Assembly (NCBI RefSeq): GCF_000002985.6
Contig: NC_003279.8
Location: 1,860,001-1,924,000, forward strand
From: Caenorhabditis elegans
Lineage: Eukaryota; Nematoda; Chromadorea; Rhabditida; Rhabditidae
Length of the DNA: 64,000 bases
Direction of reading: 5' to 3'
A model generated the notes under the pieces. That model saw only the letters and a list, made by a program, of their open reading frames with translations, had not been told where the DNA came from and did no database searches. This document shows, piece after piece, positions 23,751-35,234 of the stretch (positions are counted from its first letter, which is position 1; every line of letters starts with the position of its first letter). The position numbers and the translations under genes were made by a program.

Positions 23751-23916
23751 CACGTGGTGTCAGAGTGTCTCATTTCGGCCAGATCTACGGAGATCTACAA
23801 AAAAAGGCGGGAGTATAGACGCAGAGTTACGTGTTGACGTCACATTTTTTTGGGCCCAAAAATTCCCGCATTTTTTGTAGATCAAACCGTAATTGGTCAG
23901 CCCCTGGCACCACGTG
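23751..23916. mobile_element. CACGTGG-family MITE, copy 5
   Basis: Complete copy from CACGTGGTGTCAGAGTGTCT to CCCTGGCACCACGTG, with CTCTTC immediately on both sides, a possible target duplication. Confidence 0.85.
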
Positions 23917-24419
23917 CTCTTCTAGATCCCTCCATGCCCCACACGTCATAGTCCTCCTAGAATACACCTCTCTTGTCATTTCTCTTGTACATGTAACCTA
24001 GTACGGCTGGAAGAATGTTTTAGGGTACAAGTAGTACGCGCTGTCTGTCGCGCGCCTCTTGCAAAACACGAACAGCGAACCACTTATTTTTGAACGAATT
24101 GTAGAAATACATGTACAGCTTCCACACATTCATAATATTGATTTTTTCGCACCTGTTTTTTTTCTGGAGAAAATGAATAAATTTTCAGTTTTTGTTTTCA
24201 CGTATTCCTATAGGCGCCAAATGCCAGTCAAGAACCTATCTAGGCACAGAGCAGGCGAGTAGGCAGGTAGGCAGAAGTTAAGTAGTCACCAAGCTAAGCT
24301 TTTACTAGGTGGCCTATTCCTGCATCGTACCTAGAATAAGAATGGGCAGGCACGTAGGTAGGCGGGTATAAAGAAAATAACATGTAGGCATATTTGTAGG
24401 TAGGTAATATGGTACAGTC

Positions 24420-25146
24420 TAGGGGTGGGCGGCAAACGATTTTTTTCGGCAAATCGAAAAATTGCCGGAATTAAAATGTTCCGGCAAATCGGCAAATTGG
24501 CGGAATTGAAAATCTCCGGCAAATCGGCAAATTGCCGAAACTAAAAATTTCTGGTAAATCGGCAATTTGCCGAAACTGAAAATTTCTGGCAACACGGCAA
24601 ATTGCCGGAATTGAAAATTTCCGGCATATCGGCAATAAGCCAAAATTGAAAATTTCCGGCAAATCGGCAAAATGCCGGAATTGAAAATTTCCGGCAAATC
24701 GGCAAATTGTCGGAATCGAAAATTTCCGTCAAATTGGCAAATGGACAAAATTTAAAATTTCCGGTAAATCGGCAATACGCCGAAATTGAAAATTTCCAGC
24801 AAATCGGCAATTTGCCGGAATTGAAAATTTCCGACAAATCGGCAATTTGGCGAAAATGAAAATTTCCGGCAAACTGGCAAATTGGCAAAAATGAAAAATT
24901 TCCGGCAAGTTGGCAATTTGCCGAAACTGGAAATTCCGGTAAATCGGCAAACCGACAATTCGCCGGAATTGAAAATTTTTAGGAAGATTTTTAGGATTTT
25001 GTGAGCAAAAAACATGATTTTGCATTAATTGTGTTTAAAGTGTTCCGTCTTATAAAAATACCTCTAACAAATTCCGGCAAATCTGATATCCGGCAAACCG
25101 GCAAACCGGCAATTTGCCGATTTTCGAATTTGTCTACAACGTCCTG
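24420..25146. mobile_element. hAT-like element with 35-bp minisatellite core, copy 2
   Basis: Starts TAGGGGTGGGCGGCAAACGA (first C mutated to T) and ends near GTCCTG at 25146. Flanks GTACAGTC and GTACAACT share GTACA. The interior has about 16 units of GCAAATTGCCGGAATTGAAA type followed by the unique segment with GTTCCGTCTTATAAAAATAC. It ends 58 bp past the hydrolase stop codon. Confidence 0.7.
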
Positions 25147-25204
25147 GTACAACTAACAACACCACATAAAAATCTTTATCAAATCCTTCATTCAAATCAA
25201 GTTA

Positions 25205-28200
25205 CTAGTGACAGTTCGATTGCTGTTGCTCCAAATCTCGAGTCTTCGCACGAAAATGCTCTGCGGTCTCTCGTGACATGGAAATCACTTGTGACGATGA
25301 ACAAAAGTCAGGAACCACCGAAATCGAAGTCTCCGACTGCAAATGCTCGATCCAGTTCCGGGTGATGCCGACACGGGAGCCCAAGAACGCCTCCACACGA
25401 TCCCACATCTCTCGTTCGCAAAAGATTCCCTGCAAGGAAAAAAAATTAAAATTTTGTTAAAATACACTTATTATAATCTAAAATGGCCGAATATCATAAT
25501 AAAACACTTAAAAAATTTTTAGATTTTTCATGATTTTTGGTCTTTTTGTTTTGTTTTGGCAATTTGCAAAAATTTTGGAAAATATGAGGTTTTGAGGAAA
25601 TCCAAAGCAAAGTCGCATGTTCCGACCCCTTTAATGTTTTAATACAAATAAATAAAACAAAATTAAAGTATAAAAAATGTGGAAAAAAAAATTTTTTTTT
25701 GGTCGACTTCCAAAATTATGAGTGGCAAAAACTTGACAATAAATAAAAAATTTTCAAAAATTAATTTGAGAATTTTTAGTATGATATTCGGTTATGTTGG
25801 GACCATAGGAGTAGTTTTCCAAAAATTTCCCCACTAACCCACTACTCCCCCTTTAAAGGTGGAGTAGCGTCTGTGGGTTTGTTGCCCTAACAAATGACAG
25901 AATACAGTCCCAATATACCGAATATAGCATTTAAAAAATTTTAAAAAATTTTCTAAATTTTTTATGATTTTTGAAAAAATCAAAAAAACGGCCGAATTAA
26001 ATTTGAATTCCCGCGCAAATGAGTGACGTCATTTTCGACATTTTTGCGTTTTACGGCCAAACTGATTAGTTTTTCCTTATTTTTTCTTTGTTTTATAGTT
26101 TTTAACATAATTTGCCAATTTGTCAGGCATATTTCCGTAGAGAAAAGTTATGATTAATTTTGAATAATCGACTTTTAGGTCAATTTCCGAGTTTCGGCAA
26201 GTTTATTCAAAACTATAAAGTTTTCGTTACGGAAAAATGTCTGAAAATTTGGCAAATTATGTTTCAAACGGTAAAAAAATGAGAAAATAGAGAGAAACCA
26301 ATTAGTTTGGCCGTAAAACGCAAAAATGTCAAAAATGACGTCACTCATTCGCGCGGGAATTCAAATTTAATTTGGCCCTTTTTATTTTTTGAAAAAATCA
26401 TTCAAAAATTTAGAAAAAAAATTTTTTTTTTAATTTTTTACAGTTATATTCGGTCTATTGGGACTGTTTTCTGTCATTTAGGGCAAAAAACCCACAGACG
26501 CTACTCCACCTTTAAAGTATAAAAAATTTCGAAAAAAAATTTTTTTTTGGTCGACTTCCAAAATTATGAGTGGCAAAAAATTGACAGTAAATAAAAAAAA
26601 ATTCAAAAATTTTTTGAGCATTTTTATTACGATATTCGGTTATTTTGGTACCATTGGGGTGGTTTTTAATAATTTCCCGACTGGCGCTACTCCACCTTTA
26701 AAATCCCCGGCTCATTTAATGGTTCTGAACAGAGATGTGCGGCATATGCCGATCGGCACTTTTAAAAAAACCCCTTTTTTCTCATTGTTGTGGCGAATTT
26801 TTTTGTCTGGAAATTTATACAGAAATATAGAGAAATATTTGTACTTTCTGCGGACAATTTTAATTTTGATTGAAAATTTTTAAGAGTTGCTCAAAAACCG
26901 CCATAAAGTTGAAAAATGGCCGGAAAAAGTGGCAAACACTCTTTGACTACCTTCTCTTTGACTACCTTTGCTCTTTGACTACCTTAGATCTTTGACTACC
27001 TTTCGGCTCATTGACTACCTTTATCTAATTTTTCAGAATTTTCAGTTTTTTTCGCTGAAAAATCAGAATTTTCAATAACATGTTACTTTTTGATGTCTAA
27101 GAAGGTCGTGCACTTTCTCATTTCCTGAAATTCCGGAAGAAATGGAGATGAGATCTGATGTATAAATGCTCATTGACTACCTTCAAATGCTCTTTGACTA
27201 CCTCTATCTAATACAATTTTCCAAAATTTATTTTTTTGAAAACTTTTCAAAATTTGATCAGATAATATAGAAAAGTGCAATTTTGTCGTTTTTCTAGTTT
27301 GGATGTTCTGCACACTATTGCAGACGAAAACCTGAGGTTTAGTAGAACCCCTAAGCTCAAAAAACGCACTCACTTCGGATGCTGATATCTCCGTGGAAAA
27401 AAAATTTATGACAAAGTTATATATCTTAATCTAAAGTACAACTTTGTAGTTGATTGTTTTTTATCAAAAAATTTGTTGGTCGAGATAAAGTTGTGTAAAG
27501 TTCGGCACCTTCATGCTTGTATTTTCTTCTTCTTTTTCTGTTCATATCTCAACCAAAAAATTTTTTGATAAAAAACGATTAACTACAAAATTGTACTTTT
27601 TATTAAGATAAACAACTTTGTAGTTGATCACTTTGTCATAAAAAATTTTTCAACGGAGATATCAGCATCCGAAGTGAGTGCGTTTTTTGAATTTTGAGGT
27701 TCTACTATACCTCAGGTTTTAGTCAGAATTCGTGTTCAGAACATCTAAACTAGATAAACTACAAACATTGCATTTTCCTATAACATCTGATCAAATTTTG
27801 AAAAGTATTCAAAAAAAGTTTTGAAAAAAATTTTGAAAATTTTTGTAAGGGGGTACCCTTTGGATTTTTTTTTCATAAATCGAAAAAAAACATTGAAACC
27901 TAAAAAAAACCAAATGTTTTTGACACTATCGCCAACAAAATTTCAGTTGGACACATTTTATTGCAAAATCTCATTGCCAACTATCCTATGCTGAAACCTT
28001 TGAAATATGCTTATGCTGACAAGAGCTCTCACGAGAATTTCGTGATCCAAAAAACACATTGAAAGCTTATATCAGGACACTTGACGATGGAAAAGAAAAC
28101 TGAACCTATCCAGATTCGAACCAGTAATGACTTTATCTGAAGACCGTGTCCTTAACCACTACACCAAAAGGGCGAGAGGTGCGCGCGTTCTCAAGGAATA

Positions 28201-31200
28201 TATGAAATCAGTCGAGCTGTATGACAACTAGAGCTTCTCTCGATTGGAAGATATCTAGTACTTGAAAATGTGTTCATGAAGATTGGAACTACTACAGAAA
28301 AAGTCATTAAGTTATTTTCTGTTCCTAATGTTCAGTTTCTACAAGAAATCTATTCCACATTGACTTTTGTTGTGAATTTGAACCTTCCGTTGGCCTAAAA
28401 TACTTCTGGAGAGCTACTTTTTTCGGAAGTATTCTTAAGTCTTCTACAAATTCAACTTGTTGGAAAATCGGGAACTTCTCTGATTCCTCGAAAATACTGT
28501 TGTTTAAAAAAAAATTTTGGCCTAAATTTTTTTTTCCTCAAAAACACCTTCATTCTGGTATTTTCTAGGAGCATATGTCATCTGTATTGTTTAATAATTT
28601 TTTTTTGCTTCAAAAGCTCTGTTTTTGTGCTAAAAAAGATCTTTTTCGTTGATTTTTGCTTAAAAAAATATACAAATGTCGTCGAATTAAATGCACGATA
28701 CGCAAAGGTACGCAAACACCGATGTGTACCGTACTCCGAAATGATTTTAATTTCCATGTTTTAAATTAGGAAATCGACAAAAATGAGAGTTTTAAGCACA
28801 AAAACAGAGCTTTTGAAGCAAAAAAAAAATTATTAAACAATACAGATGACATATGCTCCTAGAAAATACCAGAATGAAGGTGTTTTTGAGGAAAAAAAAT
28901 TTAGGCCAAAATTTTTTTTTAAACAACAGTATTTTCGAGGAATCAGAGAAGTTCCCGATTTTCCAACAAGTTGAATTTGTAGAAGACTTAAGAATACTTC
29001 CGAAAAAAGTAGCTCTCCAGAAGTATTTTAGGCCAACGGAAGGTTCAAATTCACAACAAAAGTCAATGTGGAATAGATTTCTTGTAGAAACTGAACATTA
29101 GGAACAGAAAATAACTTAATGACTTTTTCTGTAGTAGTTCCAATCTTCATGAACACATTTTCAAGTACTAGATATCTTCCAATCGAGAGAAGCTCTAGTT
29201 GTCATACAGCTCGACTGATTTCATATATTCCTTGAGAACGCGCGCACCTCTCGCCCTTTTGGTGTAGTGGTTAAGGACACGGTCTTCAGATAAAGTCATT
29301 ACTGGTTCGAATCTGGATAGGTTCAGTTTTCTTTTCCATCGTCAAGTGTCCTGATATAAGCTTTCAATGTGTTTTTTGGATCACGAAATTCTCGTGAGAG
29401 CTCTTGTCAGCATAAGCATATTTCAAAGGTTTCAGCATAGGATAGTTGGCAATGAGATTTTGCAATAAAATGTGTCCAACTGAAATTTTGTTGGCGATAG
29501 TGTCAAAAACATTTGGTTTTTTTTAGGTTTCAATGTTTTTTTTCGATTTATGAAAAAAAAATCCAAAGGGTACCCCCTTACAAAAATTTTCAAAATTTTT
29601 TTCAAAACTTTTTTTGAATACTTTTCAAAATTTGATCAGATGTTATAGGAAAATGCAATGTTTGTAGTTTATCTAGTTTAGATGTTCTGAACACGAATTC
29701 TGACTAAAACCTGAGGTATAGTAGAACCTCAAAATTCAAAAAACGCACTCACTTCGGATGCTGATATCTCCGTTGAAAAATTTTTTATGACAAAGTGATC
29801 AACTACAAAGTTGTTTATCTTAATAAAAAGTACAATTTTGTAGTTAATCGTTTTTTATCAAAAAATTTTTTGGTTGAGATATGAACAGAAAAAGAAGAAG
29901 AAAATACAAGCATGAAGGTGCCGAACTTTACACAACTTTATCTCGACCAACAAATTTTTTGATAAAAAACAATCAACTACAAAGTTGTACTTTAGATTAA
30001 GATATATAACTTTGTCATAAATTTTTTTTCCACGGAGATATCAGCATCCGAAGTGAGTGCGTTTTTTGAGCTTAGGGGTTCTACTAAACCTCAGGTTTTC
30101 GTCTGCAATAGTGTGCAGAACATCCAAACTAGAAAAACGACAAAATTGCACTTTTCTATATTATCTGATCAAATTTTGAAAAGTTTTCAAAAAAAATTTT
30201 GGAAAATTTTATTAGATAGAGGTAGTCAAAGAGCATTTGAAGGTAGTCAATGAGCATTTATACATCAGATCTTATCTCAATTTTTTGGGAAATTTAGGAA
30301 GTGAGAAAGAGCGCGACTTTCTTAGACATCAAAAAGTAAAATGTTTTTGACAAATCTGATTTTTCAGCGAAAAAAACTGAAAATTCTGAAAAATTAGATA
30401 AAGGTAGTCAATGAGCCGAAAGGTAGTCAATGATCTAAGGTAGTCAATGAGCAAAGGTAGTCAATGAGCCGAAAGGTAGTCAAAGATCTAAGGTAGTCAA
30501 AGAGCAAAAGGTAGTCAAAGAGAAGGTAGTCAAAGAGTGTTTGCCGAAAAAGTGCCGATCGGCACGTTGCTGCGACTGTGAGACAGTTTTTGAGCATTTT
30601 TTAAAAACTTTTAAACAAAATTGAAACTGTCCGCAGGAAGCAAAAATATTTCTCAACATTTTCATATAAATTTTTAAGAAAAAAGTTCGACACAACGATG
30701 AGAAAAAGGGGATTTTGTAAATGTTATTTTCGTTAAAAAACCAAGTGCCGCACATCTCTGGTTCAGAACACCTCACTTACCTGATGGCTGGCGTGCTGGA
30801 GCAGATGCAGCTCACAGTCTGGAATCGTGTCCTTCAACAATACACCGTGCTCGTGTCCCACAATATAATCCTTTTCTCCGTGACAAATCAGCGTTGGTGA
30901 GCCAATTCCTTTGGACTTTTCCAAGCTTGGGAACATGTCGAACCACGGGCGGATTATCGATGGGCGGCGGCACACGATTCGGAAGAACGAAGTGAATGGT
31001 GCAATGAGCACGACTGCGGCAACCTGAAAAGTATATGGTTCTGAGTTGGTACGAGTGCCGACCAATCAGCAACGTTGGTCACGCCTATCGCAAAGGCTCT
31101 GATTGGTCGAGACACCTTTGCACGTAAATTTGAATTTTTTGAGCAATTCAAATCAGGGACGGCAATTGCCATTCAGCAAATCGGCAAATTGCTGGTTTGC

Positions 31201-34200
31201 CGATTTGCCGGAATTTTACAATTTCGGCAAATTGCCGGCTTGCCGGAAATTTTCAATTCCGGCAATATGCCGATTTGCCGGAAATGTTCTGTTCCGGCAA
31301 ATTGCCGATTTGACGGAAATTTTCAATTCCGGAAATTTGCCGATTTTCCAGAAACTTTCGATTCCGGAAATTTGCCGATTTTCCAGAAACTTTCGATTCC
31401 GGAAATTTGCCGATTTTCCAGAAACTTTCGATTCCGGAAATTTGCCGATTTTCCGGAAATTTAAATTCCGGAAATTTGCCGATTTTCCAGAAATTTAAAT
31501 TCCGGAAATTTGCCGATTTTCCGGAAATTTAAATTCCGGAAATTTGGCGGTTTGCCGGAAATTTTCAATTCTGGCAATTTGCCAATTTGCCGGAAATTTT
31601 CAATTCCGACAATTTGTCGATTTGCCGATTTTCCGGAAAAAATCGTTTGCCGCCCACCCCTGATTCAAATTATAATCATGCTTCACGGCTTATCTACAAT
31701 TTATTTTGAAGCGTATCGACAATACACTGGCATCAGGTAGGCAGGCAGGCAGGCAGGCAAACATTTTCAACAAATTTATAAAGTTGCAGATAATTTTACG
31801 TGGAATGCCTGGCTGCCTAAAGGGCCTAAAAATTAACTGAAGAACCCAGCACCGACGTGGTGTCAGGCTGTCCCATTACGGTTTGATCTACAAAAAATGC
31901 GGGAATTTTTTGCCCAAAATAACGTGACGTCAGCACGTTCTTAACCATGCAAAATCAGTTGAGAACTCTGCCGCATTTTTTGTAGAACAACGTAGATCAA
32001 GCCGAAATGAGACACTCTGGCAGCACGTATGTGTGTGATCTATGAGAATTGCGGGAAATTTTACGCAGACTTCTCAACTGATTGGCTAAGAACGTGCTGA
32101 CACGTCACAATATTTTGGGGAAAATATTCCCGCATTTTTTTGTAGATCAAACCGTAATGGAGCTGCCTGGCACCTCATGAGCACCCCAGAAAAATCATGC
32201 CTATTTTGCGCACACACCTGGCCCTTACGGTAGGCAAGCATATAGGCACACAGGCCTACCAAGTTTACCTTATACATCTCGGCAACATGAACCATCGCCG
32301 CCGTGCCCAAACTGAATCCAATGAGAATGATCTTGTCCTGTGAGTAGCCCAACGTGCCCATCGCGTACTTCATCACCGCCTCCACAGCAGCGTAGACATT
32401 CTTCTCATTTGTCGTTCCCTCGCTGACACCGTACCCGGGATAGTCGTAGATCAAAAGATCACACTGAAGAAAGTCAGCGATATCCGCAAAGTTTGGATCC
32501 ATCATCAAGCAGCAGCCAAGGTCCGAGGAGTTGGGTTGCGAGAAGATGATGAGGTTGGGGGAACGGAGTCTGGAAAAGAGAGGGTTTAGGCGAGGCGATG
32601 CAGGCATGCCTACGTGCCTGCCTGCCTAGGCAAAACTCACCTCTGCCGATTCTTATCCCGATGCAGCCATCGAATCGATTGCTCACAATACAGCTCCATC
32701 GCACAAATCTTGTGCTTCTCGTCGTATGGCAAAGTGAACACTTTACAGCGGAGCAGGTGATAGAATACGTCGATTGCTCGGACCTTCGGCTTGATCATTT
32801 GTGGAAGACTAATCGAAAGATGCTCGTAACCATCGGCCTCGCTGGCTTGGAAGCATGCTTTACGTTTTGTTCCTGGAAGAGTTCAATGTGTGCCTGCCTG
32901 CCTGCCTATATGCCGTCTAGGTCTGGAGGCCGTAGTCGGCAGAAAAGCGGCAAAAACTCGGCCACCATGTTCTTTGGAGTGCAAATTTTCAAGAAAACGC
33001 ATAGAAAAACGAGCTTTCTTCTTATTATTTTTCTCGGAAAAGCAAAAAATTAAAAAAAAAACTAGAAAATTTCGCTTACCTTATGACTGCCTACGTGCCT
33101 ACCTTATGCCTAGCTTTTCTCCAACTAAATGCCTATATACGTGCCTACATGCCTACACGCTTTTCTCATGTCTATCTATGTGTCTAAATGCCTAGCCTAT
33201 GCCTACCTACGTGCCTACCTTATGCCTAGCTCATACTTGCCTTTGCTCCTACTTTATACCTGCCTACGCGCCTACGTGCCTACAAGCTTTTCTCATGCCT
33301 ATATAGGTGTCTATATGCCTATATTTTGCCTACCTACGCGCCTACGTGCCTACACGCTTTTCTTATGCCTATCTATGTGTCTACGTGCCTAAGTGCCTAC
33401 ACGCTTTTCTCTTTCCTATCTATGTGCCTACATGCCTATCTTATGTCTACCTACGTGCCTACCTTGTGCCTAGCTCATACTTTCCTTTGATCCTACTTTA
33501 TGCCTATCTATGTGCCTAATTGCCTACCTACGTGCCTACCTGCGTGCCTACGCGCCTACACGCTTTTCTCATGCCTATCTATGTTTATGCCTATATCATA
33601 TTATATATGTAATATATCTTATGCCTACCTACGTGCCTACGTGCCTACACGCTTTTCTGCCTGCCTGCCTCCCTGCCTATCCAAATCCCCACAAACCTTT
33701 AGCCGCAATCAGGTAATAGTATCGTCCTTTCTGCGGACTACAAAACACAATTTTCCTGAACAACTTTGGCGGATACGGTGGCAGCAGGACGAAGAAGATC
33801 GACACAATGATCAGCAAAATTCTTGAAATGATCTTCCAAATCGAGAAGCTCTTCTGCATGACGTCACTCCACAATTTCGAATCGTGAGCCGGACACGCGA
33901 CACGGTGTGCCACGTTTAGACATACGGCTGATTGCAGATTTGAGACGATTGTTGCGTAGTCTTCCGGTGCCAACGTGGCAGACATCTGAAAAAAAACTTG
34001 GAGCTTTTGGTATTTTTTCCCATATTTTTATTGCGTTTTTTTTGTGCAATTCAAAAAATTTTATGCAAGCCGCGCACGGGCACCTGGCCTTCCACATTGA
34101 TTTTTTCGCGCTCCATTGACAATCGCCCGCCGGACAACGCGTGGGAAAGTCGTGTAGTCCACACGGACAAATACATTTAGTTTTACAACTAAAATCACCG

Positions 34201-34878
34201 ATTTGTGGCTTCCCTCATAAGTTTAAATGGAAGAGTTTTTTGCCGAACTAGGCCATTTTGGCTCGGCCATATCTGGGGTAAATATACGACGCGTTGCGTG
34301 TTGCGTCGCGGCTCAATTTTAGTTGTAAAACTAAATGTATTTGTCCGTGTGGAGTACACAACTTTCCCACGCGTTGTCCTGTCAATGGAGCGCGAAACAT
34401 TCAATGAGAAAGGCCAGAACCCCGTGTAAAACCGAGCCGCGACGCGACACGCAACGCGCCGTAAATTTACCCCGGTCGTGGCAGAGCCAAAATGGCCTAA
34501 TTCGGCAAACTCTTACATTTCAAAAAAGAAGGCAAGCACCTGTGACCTGTTATACCAAGCTTTTTTCTAGGGTCTCGCAGCGATTCTCGAATAGGGCGCA
34601 CTTGCAGATTTTTGAAAATTTAAAAATTCTGCAAGCGCGCCCTATTGAGAAAACTCGCCCAAACTCACCGTATTCTCCCCATTGGGACCAGTGGCGACGG
34701 ATAGGTGAAGTTCTGTGCATAGACCGGCTGTTTTACGTTCTTTCCTGAAAATTTAGGCTTTTTTGGCCTGGAAGAGCTTTCTCTTCCTCGGCCCTCGCTC
34801 TGCAGAGAGCCCATGCCACCCACGGCCCATAACTCACTTGGCTCCGCGCTTGAAATTTCTCATCTTCGGATAAATCAT
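25205..34878 (-). CDS. membrane-anchored alpha/beta hydrolase, ABHD17/Bem46-like
   Basis: Exons (minus): 34878-34838, 34744-34669, 33985-33697, 32872-32641, 32569-32269, 31023-30781, 25429-25205; 1407 bp, 468 aa; phases close throughout. Residues 88-107 form one hydrophobic anchor (KIISRILLIIVSIFFVLL). The hydrolase fold follows: YDYPGYGVSEGTTNEKNVYA at 254-273, nucleophile elbow GFSLG with Ser299, acid Asp365 in HGEKDYIVG, and His393 (or His390) in QHASHQ. ABHD17-type enzymes remove palmitate from proteins at membranes; the substrate here is unknown. Unlike ABHD17 it lacks a Cys-rich N-terminus and uses a transmembrane anchor, so the exact subfamily is uncertain. A TTTCAG acceptor 30 nt before the ATG suggests SL1 trans-splicing. 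The start of exon 3 is also an ATG directly after TTCAG, an alternative start that would omit the first 39 residues. Confidence 0.92.
25600..26710. repeat. composite TTAA palindromes in hydrolase intron 6
   Basis: A palindrome at 25857-26511 (ends AGGTGGAGTAGCGTCTGTGG, TTAA on both sides) lies between two direct copies of a half-element: 25.67-25.85 kb and 26.52-26.70 kb, each with TTGGTCGACTTCCAAAATTA and ending CTACTCC(C/A)CCT then TTAA. The half-element also occurs at the 3' end of 58316-59169. Confidence 0.7.
28101..28173 (-). tRNA. degenerate tRNA-like sequence, left arm copy
   Basis: Reading minus, GCCCTTTTGGTGTAGTGGTT continues into a box-A match (TGGTGTAGTGG) and a box-B match (GGTTCGAATCT) about 45 nt later. 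D- and T-loop signature bases are present, but anticodon and acceptor stems pair poorly. I read it as a tRNA-derived relic or Pol III promoter module, not a working tRNA. The mirror copy is at 29253-29325. Confidence 0.5.
29253..29325 (+). tRNA. degenerate tRNA-like sequence, right arm copy
   Basis: Mirror image of 28101-28173 with the same box A and box B. Its presence in both arms shows that it predates the palindrome. Confidence 0.5.
31154..31662. mobile_element. hAT-like element with 35-bp minisatellite core, copy 3
   Basis: Starts CAGGGACGGCAATTGCCATT and ends GTTTGCCGCCCACCCCTG. A perfect 8-bp duplication ATTCAAAT lies at 31146-31153 and 31663-31670. The interior is a run of GATTTTCCAGAAACTTTCGA and related units. 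It lies in hydrolase intron 5, about 130 bp from exon 6. Confidence 0.9.
31854..32029. mobile_element. CACGTGG-family MITE, copy 6
   Basis: From GACGTGGTGTCAGGCTGTCC to CTCTGGCAGCACGT. Hydrolase intron 5. A short (GCAG)n run lies just upstream near 31738-31760. Confidence 0.8.
32033..32178. mobile_element. CACGTGG-family MITE, copy 7, diverged
   Basis: Abuts copy 6. GTGATCTATGAGAATTGCGG to TGCCTGGCACCTCATG, with GCTGACACGTCAC inside. Shorter and more decayed. Confidence 0.65.
33065..33680. repeat. TGCCTACGTGCCTAC minisatellite
   Basis: About 0.6 kb of 8-bp-based units (TGCCTACG, TGCCTATC) with recurrent ACACGCTTTTCTCATGCCTA blocks about every 160-190 bp, in hydrolase intron 3. Frames through it give artefact peptides rich in Tyr, Leu, Arg and Pro. 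Confidence 0.85.
34108..34520. repeat. palindrome, CGCTCCATTGACAAT family
   Basis: GCGCTCCATTGACAATCGCC and ACACGGACAAATACATTTAG at the left are reversed by 34398. The loop and right side carry GCGACGCGACACGCAACGCG and CCAAAATGGCCTA. A half copy lies at 54590-54870. Hydrolase intron 2. Confidence 0.75.
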
Positions 34879-35234
34879 TGTTTTGTTTTGTAATAAATCA
34901 GAAATAAACTGAAATTTATACTATTTAGTATATACTTTTAACGTGATTATTTGTTTTTTCGCTTTGACAAATTTTTTCTCAAAAAAAAAAACAACGTTAA
35001 AAATAGTTAAAATATAGTCTTTTATATCGAACATACTCAAAAAGTCGAAAATTTACTTGAGAATTCTATTAAAACGACATTCAGACAATATTTCCCAATT
35101 TGAATACCCGCCAATTGAGCGTGCGGAATAGCGGAGTGTCGTTGCGCGCCGTAAATCCACATTTCATTTTGTTTATTTATTTTTTCAATGAAAAAGCCTC
35201 AATTTTATTGATTTTTCCTAATTTTCAAGGCAAT
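34879..35234. promoter_or_regulatory. 356-bp bidirectional promoter region
   Basis: Separates the start codons of the divergent hydrolase and trpp-10 genes. It is AT-rich with T-runs on the trpp-10 side and an AACGTTA motif. AG acceptors lie 30 nt from the hydrolase ATG and 5 nt from the trpp-10 ATG (CTAATTTTCAAG), consistent with SL1 trans-splicing of both. Confidence 0.6.

Larger units (their letters stand above)
23473..25204. other. tail-to-tail spacer between tub-2 and the hydrolase gene
   Basis: Contains a hairpin (TATCTCGGTTGG near 23580 pairing with CCACCGAGATATG near 23690), a CACGTGG MITE, a stretch at 24.0-24.4 kb with TAGGTAGGCAGG-type short repeats, and a hAT-like element. I see no gene. 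On the minus strand AATGAA about 20 bp past the hydrolase stop is a possible poly(A) signal. Confidence 0.5.
26730..30760. mobile_element. 4.0-kb fold-back element with hAT-like ends
   Basis: Ends are CAGAGATGTGCGGCA and TGCCGCACATCTCTG, flanked by GTTCTGAA (26722-26729) and GTTCAGAA (30761-30768), 7 of 8 identical. Arms of nearly 2 kb meet at a spacer near 28640-28790. The inner 0.9 kb of each arm looks almost identical. Outer arm parts carry AAGGTAGTCAATGAGC repeats (26940-27200, 30210-30540). Each arm also contains its own smaller inverted repeat around CACTTCGGATGCTGATATCT. No transposase. It lies in hydrolase intron 6; the element ends 20 bp from the splice donor. Confidence 0.85.

Noticed and set aside
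24331..25025. Overlapping minus-strand frames of 60-115 codons rich in Phe, Pro, Cys and Arg
   Set aside because: Artefacts of the minisatellite interior of the hAT-like element at 24420-25146.
28101..28173. Functional tRNA gene
   Set aside because: Boxes A and B are present but anticodon and acceptor stems do not pair convincingly, and the identical mirror copy marks it as part of a mobile fold-back. Kept only as a tRNA-like relic.
31146..31670. CRISPR-like regular repeats in the minisatellite elements
   Set aside because: Units abut without unique spacers, have variable sequence, and the genome is a spliced eukaryote.
33065..33826. Plus-strand frames with Tyr/Leu/Arg/Ala/Pro repeats
   Set aside because: They come from the TGCCTACG minisatellite and lie antisense in a hydrolase intron.
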